A DNA stretch of 64,000 nucleotides from positions 63,989,885 to 64,053,884 of the forward strand of contig CM077161.1 of NCBI GenBank assembly GCA_039583875.1, given 5' to 3'. The DNA comes from Platanthera guangdongensis (taxonomy: Eukaryota > Streptophyta > Magnoliopsida > Asparagales > Orchidaceae). The notes beneath the pieces were generated by a model. That model worked only from the letters and a program-made list of their open reading frames with translations. It did not search any database and had not been told where the DNA came from. Position numbers and translations under genes: made by a program. Shown piece by piece: positions 1-11,575 of the stretch (the first letter of the stretch is position 1; each line of letters opens with the position of its first letter).

Positions 1-889
1 CGGGACACGGGCGTGTCCCTACCCATATCGTGTATTGAACCGACACTTAAACTATCATTGACGCTTCGCCTGAGCAGGACACGGGTAAGGAAACGAGCGT
101 GTCCCTACCCGTGTCACTTTTCACATATAAGGGTTGTGAAAATTCTAGCCATTTTCACTCCTCATTCCAGCCATTTTCCTCAGAGAAACTTCTGCAGAGA
201 GGGAAAGCAACTGAGCAAGTCCTAGACTTGAAGATCCGCTGCCGCCGTGAAAGAGAAGATGTCGCCGAGAAGACTCAAAAGATCCATGGCCGGAAATATT
301 GGAAATGCCGGAAATGAGGTGAGCTTCCTCCCCTCTCCCTTGGTTCTAGATCTGTAGATATCTAGGTGAGATGTCGACTCAAAAGAGTCTAGACTTGTGA
401 GATGATGATTTCTCTAGGAAGAGGCCGTTCTAGGGCTTGTGCTCTAAGGTTAGTGGTGTCATCAACCTCTCCAACCTTCTATGTGAAGATGGGGGATGGT
501 TTCGTGAAGAGTGATGACCTCATGAGGGTGAATACGGGAGGAGTAATTTCTGGTGTGATTTTGGAAGACCAACTTTAGGAGGAAGATGAACCGATGTCGT
601 TCATTCCGCTTTACGATGCATGCAGAATCTGTGTTCTGCGCGCAGCGATCTCCTTGGCCATTTTCAGATGTGATATGGCCATATCTGGGCTTTTGACTAC
701 ACATGAAAGTTGAAGTCCTTGAAAATACCTTTCCCGTGGCTACAGACTTTGCATCGAGTTGTAGCCCATGAAAAGACCTTTCCATCGAGTTGTTACACGT
801 CTTCACCGGATTACTGTAGCTTCGGGAATCGCCGGTCGAAGCTGCTGTCCGGATTTATTCTATACTTAAATTCTGGTTTTGGAATAATA
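1..889 (+). repeat. Element B 5' LTR, first part
   Basis: Matches the 3' LTR from 36642 onward, so the window starts about 442 bp inside this LTR. Compared with the 3' copy it lacks roughly 130-140 bp corresponding to about 37390-37560. It contains inverted repeats of the GACACG-N2-CGTGTC type and a TATA-like ATATAAGG at 125-132. It is cut by element C; bases 885-889 (TAATA) are the left TSD copy. Confidence 0.88.
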
Positions 890-2009
890 TGTTGGGTTTC
901 TCTATGAGGATGGCACAACACTTGTGCATGCAGCGGAAGAATAAAACATCAAGAAAACCCAAAAGAGATGGGATCGGGCCATGGTAGTTGAATCAAGAAG
1001 TTAACATATAATTAGGCAAAAATTACCTCGGTGGCGTTGAGTCACAACTCAACAGAGATGCTCCAAGCTTCGTCTTCTTGCTAGTGGCGAGTTCTACGTG
1101 GAATAATATCCACGTCTCTGCAGAAATCCACACGAGCGGGAGAACGCCGATCTTTCCGTCGCACGGAAAATCGGGAAGGAGAAAGACCGCACCTTGCTAT
1201 TCCACGGACTGCTAGGTCCGCGCCAGGAAAAGCAACACCAGCGACGATCGCCGGAGAAGAGGAGGTCAACGGAGCGAGCACGGCGGCGGCGGAACACTTC
1301 CGTCGGCGGCGAGATTCGGGATCGGCGGAACAAACAGAACGGCAGAACACTTCCGTCGATTTCGATTCGATCAGAAAGAAGATCTATATTTTCCCGAAAA
1401 CCCTAAGTATCCTTTTATACCAAAGGCATAAATAGACCTAGGAATATCGCTATCCGCAGACCATCCAGAATTTAGGGTTTTAGAATCGGTGAGAATCAAT
1501 CGACGAGAATCGGCGACGATCGGCGAGAATCGACGTCGATCGCCGAGAATCATCAACCAGATTCGGCAGGAATCAGAATCGGCGAGAATCACAATCGGCG
1601 AGAATCAGAGTGCAACACTCGACGATTCACGCCGATCGTGGGTCGACGATTCATGTCGATCGGCGAGAATCAGAGTACCCATTCTCGACGATTCTCGTCG
1701 ATCGGCGAGAATCGGAATGACGATTCTCGTCGATCGGCGGGAATCAGAGCACTAACGATCGATGATTCTCGTCGACCCTCGGTCGACTATTCTTACCAGT
1801 CCTTCAAGGCAACATTTGCCCAACCCGACGATCCTTTAAGGCAACACTTTGCCCATAACCCCATTCAGGTCGGTGATTGGTAACCTTTACCAACACAGTC
1901 AATCATCCAACTTCTCCACATCTCTTATGTGCGACCCTGCAGGCTCATATCACGTTGGCAGTGAGATTACATGTTTAATCACTTCCAGATCACTATGGTA
2001 ACTCCAACA
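890..2009 (-). repeat. Element C 3' LTR
   Basis: 1120 bp, TGTTGG to CCAACA. It differs from the 5' copy by scattered substitutions and an extra 17 bp near 1590-1610, within a block of repeated GGCGAGAATC. The segment 1490-1760 is an array of GATTCTCG / CGAGAATC arms around GTCGATCGG cores. Confidence 0.93.
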
Positions 2010-2020
2010 GACTCCCACTT
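2010..2020 (-). other. Polypurine tract of element C
   Basis: On the minus strand AAGTGGGAGTC directly abuts the 3' LTR. This is the usual copia plus-strand priming site. Confidence 0.8.
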
Positions 2021-3037
2021 GATCTTGAAAGTATCAAACAAAAAACCTCACAAGCAATGAGCGGCATCTAGCAATGCATCATTGCTCCCCAAGCAATAGG
2101 AGTTTATAACTCATAAGCCTTTATGACCAATGTATCAGTGTTGTCTTCATCCCTTTGTCCCTTACATCCGGAAAGAACTAGAGGCATGGACCATGTCACC
2201 CTCGTAATAGCTCAATCCAAGTTTCTTGATTCAGGATGGACTTCCAGAGAATGGTGAGTCCAATATCACATATTGACTCAACCAAGCATGGCCATGCATT
2301 TCTCAGTCCAGTTCCATCAAGGGGCCCATGGATGCAACTCCTGTCATACAGGAGGATAAATCCCATATCTGCTCACACACAAACACCCAAATGATTCGTA
2401 ACAAGCCCAACAACCTCCCTTATCATCAACCTTTCTCAAGGAAGACTTTAGATGGCATCAAAGCACGCTCTTCCTCACTCAATGAATGCTGTGACTTCAG
2501 GTCAAAGGACCACAACACCATTGTCAATTGAGACCTACTCGTGACATGATTGGATGACAATCCACAGAGCAGTCTCAGGTTGGGTCTGTCCAGTACAACT
2601 TGTTCACTAACAAGTACCCACGTGATGACTTGATATCACAATATCATGACCTGTGAGAATCGGTCATCAGTCAACGCACGTGCTAGCCTTCATGTATAAT
2701 CATCACCCTTAGTTTCTATGATGATACTCGACCAGGGACCTTTTAAGAATGAAGCTTCAAATAAATCATAGGCTCTCACATTCAAGTCACGTACTTGATG
2801 TCCCACGAAAGAGAACATTCTAAGGGTATCTATTATGTTAACATTAAACTATCATATAGAAAAACTCATAATAAAAGAACTTGCCATTAATTATAAGAGA
2901 AAAACTAGGTACACTGTTCATCATATGAACAAATGGCCAACAAGATACATGTTTACATGCAATCCACAAGATTCTCACTAGAGTTGATCATTTAGGTATC
3001 GTATACCCATCGATCTAGTATGACCATCATGCTTTCT
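2021..3037 (-). other. Element C 3' untranslated spacer
   Basis: About 1 kb between the RNase H stop and the polypurine tract. I see no conserved reading frame, tandem repeat or promoter; it is internal retrotransposon spacer. Confidence 0.7.
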
Positions 3038-4687
3038 CTACGCGAGAGGCTTTGTTAGTGGATCCGCAAAATTCTCCTCAGTCGGCACTCTGCAAATATT
3101 CACATCTCCTCGTTCGACAATCTCACGAATAAGATAAAACCGCCGAAGTATGTGCTTGGAGCGCTGATGTGATCTAGGTTCCTTATATTGTGCAATTGCA
3201 CCATTGTTATCACAGTAGAGAACTACGGGACCAACAATGCTAGGAACTACATCTAGCTCGCCGATGAATTTCCTAATCCATACAGCCTCCTTCGCCGCAT
3301 TAGCTACGACGATATACTCGGCCTCTGTTGTAGAATCAGCAACTGTCTCTTGCTTGGAACTCTTCCAGCTCACAGCTCCTCCATTCAGGCAAAACACAAA
3401 ACTTGACTGAGACTTGGAGTCATCTCTATCAGTTTGGAAGCTAGCATCCGTGTAACCACTTACAACGAGCTCTTCCTCTCCACCATACACCAAAAACACA
3501 TCCTTAGTCCTTCTCAAGTACTTCAGGACATTCTTGACTGCAATCCAGTGACACTCACCGGGGTCTGACTGATACCTGCTAGTCATGCTCAAAGCAAAGG
3601 AGACGTCGGGTCGAGTACATAACATCGCGTACATGATTGATCCAATTGCCGAAACATATGGAATCAACTTCATGCGGTCCTTATCTTCACAAGACTTCGG
3701 ACACTGGTCCTTAGAGAGATTTACACCATGAGACATGGGCAAAAATCCTTTCTTGGACTCAAGCATGTTGAACCGCTTCAACACCTTTTCAATGTACGTA
3801 CTCTGGGTCAAACCCTGCAACTTCTTCGATCTATCTCTATAGATCTTAATACCGAGTATATAAGTCGCTTCACCCAAATCCTTCATTGAAAAGCAGTTCC
3901 CTAAGTTGTTCTTAACAACTTTCAGGGTAGGAATGTCATTCCCAATCAATAGTATGTCATCTACATACAATATCAGGAAGACAACAATGCTGCCACTGAT
4001 TCGCTTGTAAACATAAGGCTCATCTTCATTCTTGATGAAACAAAACTCTTTGATTTTCTCATCAAAACGAAGATTCCAACTTCGAGAGGCCTGTTTCAGT
4101 CCATAGATGGACTTATTCAGCTTGCATATTTTAGTGGCTTCATCTAGGGATACAAAACCCTCGGGTTGTGTCATATACACTTCCTCGAGGAGGTTTCCAT
4201 TAAGAAAAGCCGTTTTGACATCCATCTGCCAGATCTCGTAGTCATAATATGCAGCAACAGCAAGCAATATCCTTATGGACTTTACCATGGCAATAGGGGA
4301 AAAGGTCTCATCATAGTCAATACCATGAATTTACTTGAAACCCTTAGCCACCAGTCGCCCTTTGAATGTCTGTACATTCCCATCCATGTCGGTCTTCTTC
4401 TTGAAGACCCATTTGCACCCTATGAGTCGTACCCCTTCAGGTGGTTCCACCAAGTTCCAAACTTGGTTTGCATACATGGAGTCCATTTCGGATTTCATAG
4501 CCTCAAGCCATTTGTCGGAGTCCGGTCCATTCATAGCCTCTTGGTAGGTTGCTGGCTCATCATCATGATCCATAAGCAACACATTACCTATTTGAGACAC
4601 GAGAAATCCATTTCTCCAGCTCAAACCTCGGTCTACCAGATCTATGTAGGACTTGTGTTCCTTGAGCAGGTTCTCTAGATACAACAT
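3038..4687 (-). pseudogene. Element C reverse transcriptase and RNase H
   Basis: This region should copy element RNA into cDNA inside the virus-like particle. The RT begins in the 4687-4331 segment, which contains the WNLVEPP and LVAKG motifs. It is cut by an in-frame TAA at 4331-4333, where copia RTs normally carry glutamine, and continues from 4288. In the second segment QMDVKTAFLNG lies near residue 21, the catalytic YVDD at residues 108-111, and TRPDVSFA farther on. RNase H starts about residue 280 (GYTDAS, the EAEY acidic pair, YCDNNGA) and ends with DPLTKPLA. The catalytic residues look intact; only the stop and the upstream frameshift break it. It is the 3' end of the pol frame, followed by non-coding spacer. 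Confidence 0.92.
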
Positions 4688-5726
4688 CTTGTAGTCCTAT
4701 CTCAGGATCCAATTCCGGTTCATTCATTACATGTGGTTCTTGAACTTCTTCAAGCTCTACCTTTTCAGTCTTTCTTGATAAGAACTCTTTCTCCAAGAAG
4801 ACACCAGTCCTTGCGACAAACACTTTGCCCTCAAACGGTAGGTAAAAGTAATACCCTTTCGTTTCCTTAGGATATCCCACCAGATAACATTTATCCGATT
4901 TGGGTTCCAGCTTGTCAGGCATTTGACGTCTCACGTATGCCTCACAGCCCCAAATTTTAATGAACGACATACTAGGACGCTTCCCAGTCCATAACTCATA
5001 TGGTGTCTTTAGAACCGTTTTCGTTGGAGCGCAATTCAATGTCATTGCAGCAGTCTCTATAGCAAAACCCCAAAAAGAAACAGGCAAGTCTGCATGACTC
5101 ATCATCGAACGTACCATGTCTAACAGAGTACGATTTCTCCTCTCAGACACACAATTATGTTGTGGTGTTCTAGGTGGAGTGAGCTGTGATACAATACCAC
5201 ACTCTTTCAGATGATCACAGAACTCATGACTCAGGTATTCGCCACCTCGATCAGATCGGAGTGCTTTAACCCTTTTACCCAACTGGTTTTCTACTTCATT
5301 CTTGAACTCTTTGAACTTTTCAAAGGTCTCGGATTTGCACTTCATAAGATACACATATCCGTATCTACTGAAATCATCAGTAAATGTAACAAAGTAGAAA
5401 TACCCACCTCTAGCCATGGAACTCATTGGTCCGCATACATCACTATGTACAACACCCAAGAGATCCTCAGCCCTCTCAGTATAACCAGTGAAAGGAGCTT
5501 TAGTCATTTTGCCTAACAGACAAGATTCGCATCGCTCAAATGATTCATAATCAAATGAGTCGAAAAGTCCATCTCTATGGAGTTTGGATATGCGCTTCTC
5601 GTTGATATGGCCCAAACGACAATGCCAGAGAAATGTAGGGTTCGAGTCATTTGTTCTTAGTCTTTTATTATTTTCTACATTACAGATCAGATGGTCCAAG
5701 TTGAAAACATAAAGACCATTAAACAA
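4584..5726 (-). pseudogene. Element C GAG-pre-integrase and integrase
   Basis: Integrase inserts element cDNA into nuclear DNA. A GAG-pre-integrase domain with HCRLGH and CESCLLGK (zinc-binding His and Cys) fills residues about 35-80. The rve core follows with the D-D-E triad: HSDVCG, SDRGGEY and SERRNRT. The C-terminal part contains the GKRPS motif and KGYYFY. The frame is continuous with gag-protease except for a TGA at 5796-5798. It runs out of frame near 4605, where the following RT frame must be entered, implying a one-base loss there. The three catalytic acidic residues are all present. Confidence 0.92.
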
Positions 5727-5795
5727 TTGGGCTACAGCATAACAAACATCATTCTTAAATATAGAACAACAGTTGTTCTTAATTATAAAAGAAAA

Positions 5796-6935
5796 TCAAA
5801 ACATGTCCAAACATGAAATAGATATAATGTTTCTAGTTATGGCCGGAACAAAATAACAATTATCTAGTTCTATTACAAGCCCACTGGGCAAAGAAAGACG
5901 GTAAACCCCTATGGCTACAGCAGCAACTCTTGCTCCATTGCCGATGCGGAGGTCCACCTCCCCTTTACTCAGCAATCTTCTCCTTCCCAGTTCCTGCACA
6001 TTTGTACAAATGTGAGAACCACATCCGGTATCCAATACCCAAGATGAAGGAGCAGAAAGGTTTATCTCTATAACGTAAACATTTGAAGCGGAAGTCATAC
6101 CTCCCTTCAATTTATGCAGACCTTCAATGTACGAAGGACAGTTCCTCCTCCAATGACCAGCCTTGTCATAGTGGTGGCATTTCCCTTCCTTCACCGTGCT
6201 TTTCCTTTTCATCAGTGCAGAAGACTTGGGCTCAAGATATGACTTAGGTCCCACCTTCGTCTTCTTAGAGCCCTTGGCCTTGCCCTTGCCCTTATGCACC
6301 ATCAGTATGGGGCTGGCAGGCTTGGCCTTCTTCATATTGATTTCGGCAGTTCTCAACATGCCTAGGAGTTCAAGTAGGGTCTTGTCTATTTCATTCATGT
6401 TGTAGTTCAAGACGAACTGCTCATAACTATCCGGCAACGATTGCAGGATCAGATCTGTGGCCAACTCTTGACCAAGAGGAAAACCCAGCCTTTCAAGGTT
6501 CTCTATATACCCAATCATCTTGAGTATGTGAGTCCCTACTGAGTCTCGAACTCTCATCTTGCACTGAAACAACGCTTTTGTGACGTCGAACCTCTCTTGA
6601 CGAGCCTGCCCTTGAAACATTTTCTTGAGATGCTCGTCAATCTCCTTGCACCTCATGCTCTCATGTTGCTTCTGAAGCTCAGAGTTCATAGTGGCAAGCA
6701 TAAGGCATTCGACATCTAAAGCATCATCAGTATACTTCTTATAAGTATCCTTCTCAGCACGGGAAGAGTTCCCGGTCGGCACCTCGGGGGCTTCTTCTTC
6801 CAAGACATAGAGCTTTCGCTCTTGCCTGAGAACAATTCTCAGGTTCCTATACCAGTCCATGTAATTTGTCCCACTGAGCTTATCCTTCTCAAGGATGGCT
6901 CTCAGAGACAAAGTGGAGTGTGAAACACTTGCCAT
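5796..6935 (-). pseudogene. Element C gag and aspartic protease
   Basis: The ATG at 6935 opens a typical copia gag (MASVSHSTLSLRAILEKDKL start, WYRNLRIVL motif near residue 29), which forms the particle. A zinc knuckle near residue 255 reads KCHHYDKAGHWRRNC. The usual second cysteine is tyrosine and the following glycine is aspartate, so the knuckle is probably non-functional. The protease follows with DTGCGSHIC near residue 304, where the catalytic Asp is kept. An in-frame TGA at 5796-5798 ends this segment; the same frame continues into integrase at 5726. Expected regulation is from the 5' LTR at 7918-9020. Confidence 0.92.
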
Positions 6936-7903
6936 GGAATTCTACAAGAATTTATGCAGAATAAAATCAGTACCAAAATTTCAAATACAATTTATTTTAA
7001 TTTGAACTTCAATTAAAACACTCCCACTATTTTATTTGAAATGATAGCCCTCACTAACAATTCGGAGAGTTCATGCGAGCTACTCTCTTAGTGGACAAGA
7101 TCCGTATTTCACCAACACAATGATTCAGCTTTGGCTTTCCTCTCACGATGCGGTTATTTAGGTAGGCAACGCTTGCCAATTGCATCCTCATGCAATTATT
7201 GTATGGTTGGTGAATAACTCCTTACTCGCATCCATCATATGGTGCATGCCAACCCTATGCCTCTAGGCACTTAACCTTTGAGGTCACCTAGTTAAGTTGG
7301 ACCCGATGTCGACAGTGGGATATCACAATTATCCGCTCGCACCCTTACCAAGATAGATTAATGCACCTTGCTTTGGCAAGTCCACACTTCATCGATCGAG
7401 GCAGGAAGAGTGTCATCCATCGAAAGGCATCCGAACACTTAATATTTGATGAAGGGATTTTAATTATAGGTTAACAATTAACCATGATCAACATTCGATC
7501 AATGTGCACATCCAAAGAAAAACAATTTTTCTAAAACCACATGCATCCCTCATGTGCACAACCTGACACCATCAACATTTGATAGAAGGAAGGGCTAAAT
7601 CTGAACATCCGGAAACTTCCAAATCCTCAGATTTACATGCATTGGACAAAGGCAAAGACAACTCAACTTAAAGCAGTAGACAAGCTCATCTCTCTATGTT
7701 GGATTCAAAATCCAAAACAAACTTGAGGGATGGTTACTGCTAAGGAGACTACAATTTCTAATAATTAGAAATTTCCACGAAATTCCAGAAGTTCTTGTCG
7801 GGGTACCAAGGCTAAATCCAGACATTTAGAACACTTCTAAATCCCTAGGTTTACACGCACTGGAATAACAAAACTTCTAATACAACAATCATGGCCGTAA
7901 CCT
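6936..7903 (-). other. Element C 5' leader
   Basis: Untranslated leader between the primer site and the gag ATG. It is AT-rich and I see no conserved frame. Confidence 0.7.
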
Positions 7904-7916
7904 CCCTCTGATACCA
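7904..7916 (-). other. Primer binding site of element C (tRNA-iMet)
   Basis: The minus strand reads TGGTATCAGAGGG one base from the 5' LTR. It matches the 3' end complement of initiator tRNA-Met. Confidence 0.88.
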
Positions 7917-7917
7917 C

Positions 7918-9020
7918 TGTTGGGTTTCTCTATGAGGATGGCACAACACTTGTGCATGCAGCGGAAGAATAAAACATCAAGAAAACCCAAAAGAGATGGG
8001 ATCGGGCCATGGTAGTTGAATCAAGAAGTTAACATATAATTAGGCAAAAATTACCTCGGTGGCGTTGAGTCACAAATCAACGGAGATGCTCCAAGCTTCG
8101 TCTTCTTGCTAGTGGCGAGTTCTACGTGGAATAATATCCACATCTCTGCAGAAATCCACACGAGCGGGAGAACGCCGATCTTTCCATCGCACGGAAAATC
8201 GGGAAGGAGAAAGACCGCACCTTGCTATTCCACGGACTGCTAGGTCCGCGCCAGGAAAAGCAACACCAGCGACGATCGCCGGAGAAGAGGAGGTCAACGG
8301 AGCGAGCACGGCGGCGACGGAACACTTCCGTCGGCGGCGGGATTCGGGATCGGCGGAACGAACAGAACGGCAGAACACTTCCGTCGATTTCGATTCAATC
8401 AGAAAGAAGATCTATATTTTCCCGAAAACCCTAAGTATCCTTTTATACCAAAGGCATAAATAGACCTAGGAATATCGCTATCCGCAGACCATCTAGAATT
8501 TAGGGTTTCAGAATCGGTGAGAATCAATCGGCGAGAATCGGCGACGATTGGAGAGAATCGGCGACGATCGCCGAGAATCATCAACCAGATTCGGCGGGAA
8601 TCAGAATCGGCGAGAATCATAGTGCAACACTCGACGATTCACGCCGATCGTGGGTCGACGATTCATGTCGATCGGCGAGAATCAGAGTACCCATTCTCAC
8701 GATTCTCGTCGATCGGCGAGAATCGGAATGACGATTCTCGTCGATCGGCAGGAATCAGAGCACTAACGATCGACGATTCTCGTCGACCCTCGGTCGACTA
8801 TTCTTACCAGTCCTTCAAGGCAACATTTGCCCAACCCGACGATCCTTTAAGGCAACAATTTGCCCATAACCCCATTCAGGTCGGTGATTGGTAACCTTTA
8901 CCAACACAGTCAATCATCCAACTTCTCCACATCTCTTATGTGCGACCCTGCAGTCTCATATCGCGTTGGCAGTGAGATTACATGTTTAATCACTTCCAGA
9001 TCACTATGGTAACTCCAACA
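7918..9020 (-). repeat. Element C 5' LTR
   Basis: 1103 bp, the promoter-side LTR because coding is on the minus strand. It carries the same inverted GATTCTCG/CGAGAATC array (8515-8780) as its partner. Confidence 0.93.
8439..8449 (-). promoter_or_regulatory. TATA box of element C 5' LTR
   Basis: The minus strand reads GGTATAAAAGG, conserved in the partner LTR at 1411-1421. It is placed as a plausible U3/R core promoter. Confidence 0.6.
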
Positions 9021-9025
9021 TAATA

Positions 9026-10809
9026 TTGGATTTGGACTCGATAGAGATAATGTTGCAAATTAACTTGAGGTTTGTTGAACTCTTTTATGTTAACCATCTT
9101 AGTCCAATGTGTGATGAAGTTTATTAATTGGATTCCACATAATTGATTTGTAAAGCGAAGCATACTTAAACGAAATGATTTGATAGAAATTGGTAGACTA
9201 TTATAAATGCGCATCATGATAATAATGTATTGAGTAATTTGGGAAGAAAGGTAGGATGATAACTTATGGCCATGTGTATAATTGTTTAACAGAATGAATT
9301 TAGTTTCCAATTCTTAGATCATCGTCTCCCTACATGTAGCACTGTGGAAGGGTGTAAGTGCGGTGTTGACTGTCACTAGTTGGGATTAAGTTGAGATGAG
9401 TCAAAGTCGGACGGTTGGGCTTGGTCCACGGTGTTCATTTCGCTAGGCAAATTCCGTGCCGAGTGGATGTGGGCTTGGTCCTCGTGCTTTCTCCCAGGCT
9501 CCTTCCATGCCACGGCGATGTGGAATTGCATGCGGTGTGAGTCGACACGCGGTGTCGTAATCCTGGGTTAAGGATAGTGTTGCAGGTATACGGGCTCGCC
9601 GATCGTCACACCGACGGGAGTTGACATTTAGACTTTGGGCGGTTGGGCTTGGTCCTCGGTGTTCACATCCCGGGGCTCCTACCGTGCCAATTGAACGGTT
9701 GGTCTGGATCCTCGTGCTTTCTTCCGAGGCCCCTTACGGGTCACATAAAGCCAGTTCGGGGCTTGGTTCTCGGTGCACATCTACCCAAGAATCCCACTGG
9801 GCCATAGTACGCATGGGCTCTACTGTTGTGTTCTTAGCATTGAGGCGTACGGAGGCCTAGGTGAAGTAGTGTGGATACCCGCCTAGTTGTAGAGATGCCC
9901 GCTCTACTATCACCGCATGTCATGGCGATTGTTGCATGAGAGGTTAGCTACCTGCTCGAAAAGTGGGAACTACTAGTCTGTGTGGGCACAGCGGTTGCAT
10001 GTGTGTGATCATGGGTGAGTAATTTCATAAAATACATGCCATCTTATTACATTGCACAACAAGATCCTCATCGTATAAGTTTGTATGGGCACTCTTATAC
10101 AATGAGTTACTTTACGTAAACAGATCCTTAACTTATAAGCTTGTATGAGCATCCTTATAAGTTAAGTTACATTCCTTATGTAGTTACTTGTACTTGATGA
10201 TTGTTACATCTCTTGTAGAACTGCTAGATTATACTGTTGATAATCTTATCGTACTATTACCACCTGCTTGTGCCTGTTTATACTATTTATTATACTTTGT
10301 ACCCTTGCTCTTTTCTCCGCCCGGTGTCGAGGAGTTGTCGGGGAAGCGGATGTGAAGACACTTAGTCTTTTCGACTTACGGTTGCTATGTCTTCCTTTAT
10401 AGGAGGTCACCCCGCAGGTAGAGCAGCCGCAGACTATGCAGCAAGACAGCCAGGCCAGGACAATATGGCCTGAAGTGACGGGGTCGTCGCTACCGTCGGT
10501 TACTAATGTGAGTGATGAGCGACTCTGATGTAGCCCCGTTGGGCATTTATTTGTTTTACTCTGATATTGTAGAAGCATGTTTTAGCTTCTTTATTTGATG
10601 TACTTTGGACTTTTATGCTTGGTGTGGATTTGACTTCTTGATATTATATTTTGGTTGGGTTGGCATAACTATTGATATTGGATGTAGCAGGCGGAACAGG
10701 CGTCTTGTGGTTTATGTTGGCCCATGCGCTAATGCTACCGCAAGATGGTTGTTCTGGGTATAAGACCCCCTTCGTGACGTATTTTGGGATCCGTTAGGGG
10801 GGGCTTACA
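9026..10809 (+). repeat. Element B 5' LTR, second part
   Basis: Continues the LTR after removal of element C and one TAATA copy, and aligns with 37676-39442. It ends GGGCTTACA at 10809. The many short open frames here are not conserved and are not called. Confidence 0.9.
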
Positions 10810-10811
10810 AA

Positions 10812-10820
10812 TGGTATCAA
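10812..10820 (+). other. Primer binding site of element B (degenerate)
   Basis: TGGTATCAA lies two bases after the LTR end. It resembles the tRNA-iMet site TGGTATCAGAG but diverges after eight bases. Confidence 0.6.
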
Positions 10821-10944
10821 TTTGCCACGATCCTCAACTAAATAAGTCATTCAACAATGGTACCACCCCCGTTTGATTAGTCAGTTTGCAGACAAACTGA
10901 CTTAGCTGAAGCAGTGGTGTGCCCATATGTAATTCACACTAAGT

Positions 10945-11575
10945 ATGTCCAACTTTGACCTTAAGATTAGCCAACCTGACAATTTGTTTGTATTCTATGT
11001 GGAGATTACAGTGCATGTTGAGGCGATGGGGGGCACTCCTGCCCCTTCCATACCCACTCAGTTCCAACAATCCGTGTTGGGGCAGACGCTCACCGCCATC
11101 CTAGATGCCTTTAGGGCGTAGCAGCCTCTAGTGCAACAACAGGCTCCGGGCTCAAACTGACTGAGCACCTTCCGGGCTCTCTCCCCTCCCACCTACCTTG
11201 GGACATAGTCGGCTGCACGCACTGAAGAATGTCTCGACACGGTGCAGGAGCTATTGGTTGGGATCCGTTGCCCAGCCAACATGGCTATAACATTGGAGTT
11301 GTCCGTCTTGGAACTACATGCTAAGAGGTGGTGGAAGTCCCTTGTGGGCTCCAACTTCCAAGGGAGAGTCTATACAGAGATAAGTTGGAGCGAGTTCTCG
11401 GGTGTCTTCTTGGAGCACTTCATCCCCTCATCCGCTCGAGATGAACTTAAAGAGAGGTTTCTTCTATTGAAGCAAGGATCAAAGACGCTTACAGAACATC
11501 TGCGAGAGTTCCAACATCTCACGAGGTTCACGGACTCATATGATCTGGATGATAGAGGATATGCCAAGCGCTTCT
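10945..11575 (+). pseudogene. Element B gag, first part
   Basis: The frame opened by the ATG at 10945 contains the retrotransposon gag domain: LELHAKRWWKSL, then the EFSGVFLEHFIP motif and LKQGSKTLTEHLREFQHL. This would form the particle shell. It contains in-frame TAG, TGA and TAG codons upstream of 11242. Each is explained by a C-to-T change of CAG or CGA. The frame is interrupted by solo LTR D at 11576 and resumes at 13206. Confidence 0.82.

Larger units (their letters stand above)
890..9020 (-). mobile_element. Element C: Ty1/copia retrotransposon (Tork-like)
   Basis: It is bounded by near-identical LTRs (890-2009 and 7918-9020, TGTTGG to CCAACA) and a perfect 5-bp TSD TAATA (885-889, 9021-9025). 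The empty site survives in the 3' LTR of element B near 37670. Coding order on the minus strand is gag, protease, integrase, RT, RNase H, which is the copia order. The primer site matches tRNA-iMet. The frame has two nonsense codons (5796-5798, 4331-4333) and one frameshift near 4605, so this copy is not autonomous. Clade assignment to the Tork/Angela side is by overall protein resemblance only. Confidence 0.93.

Noticed and set aside
1..317. Small proteins at the window start
   Set aside because: They lie in the LTR of element B, and the 3' LTR copy does not keep them.
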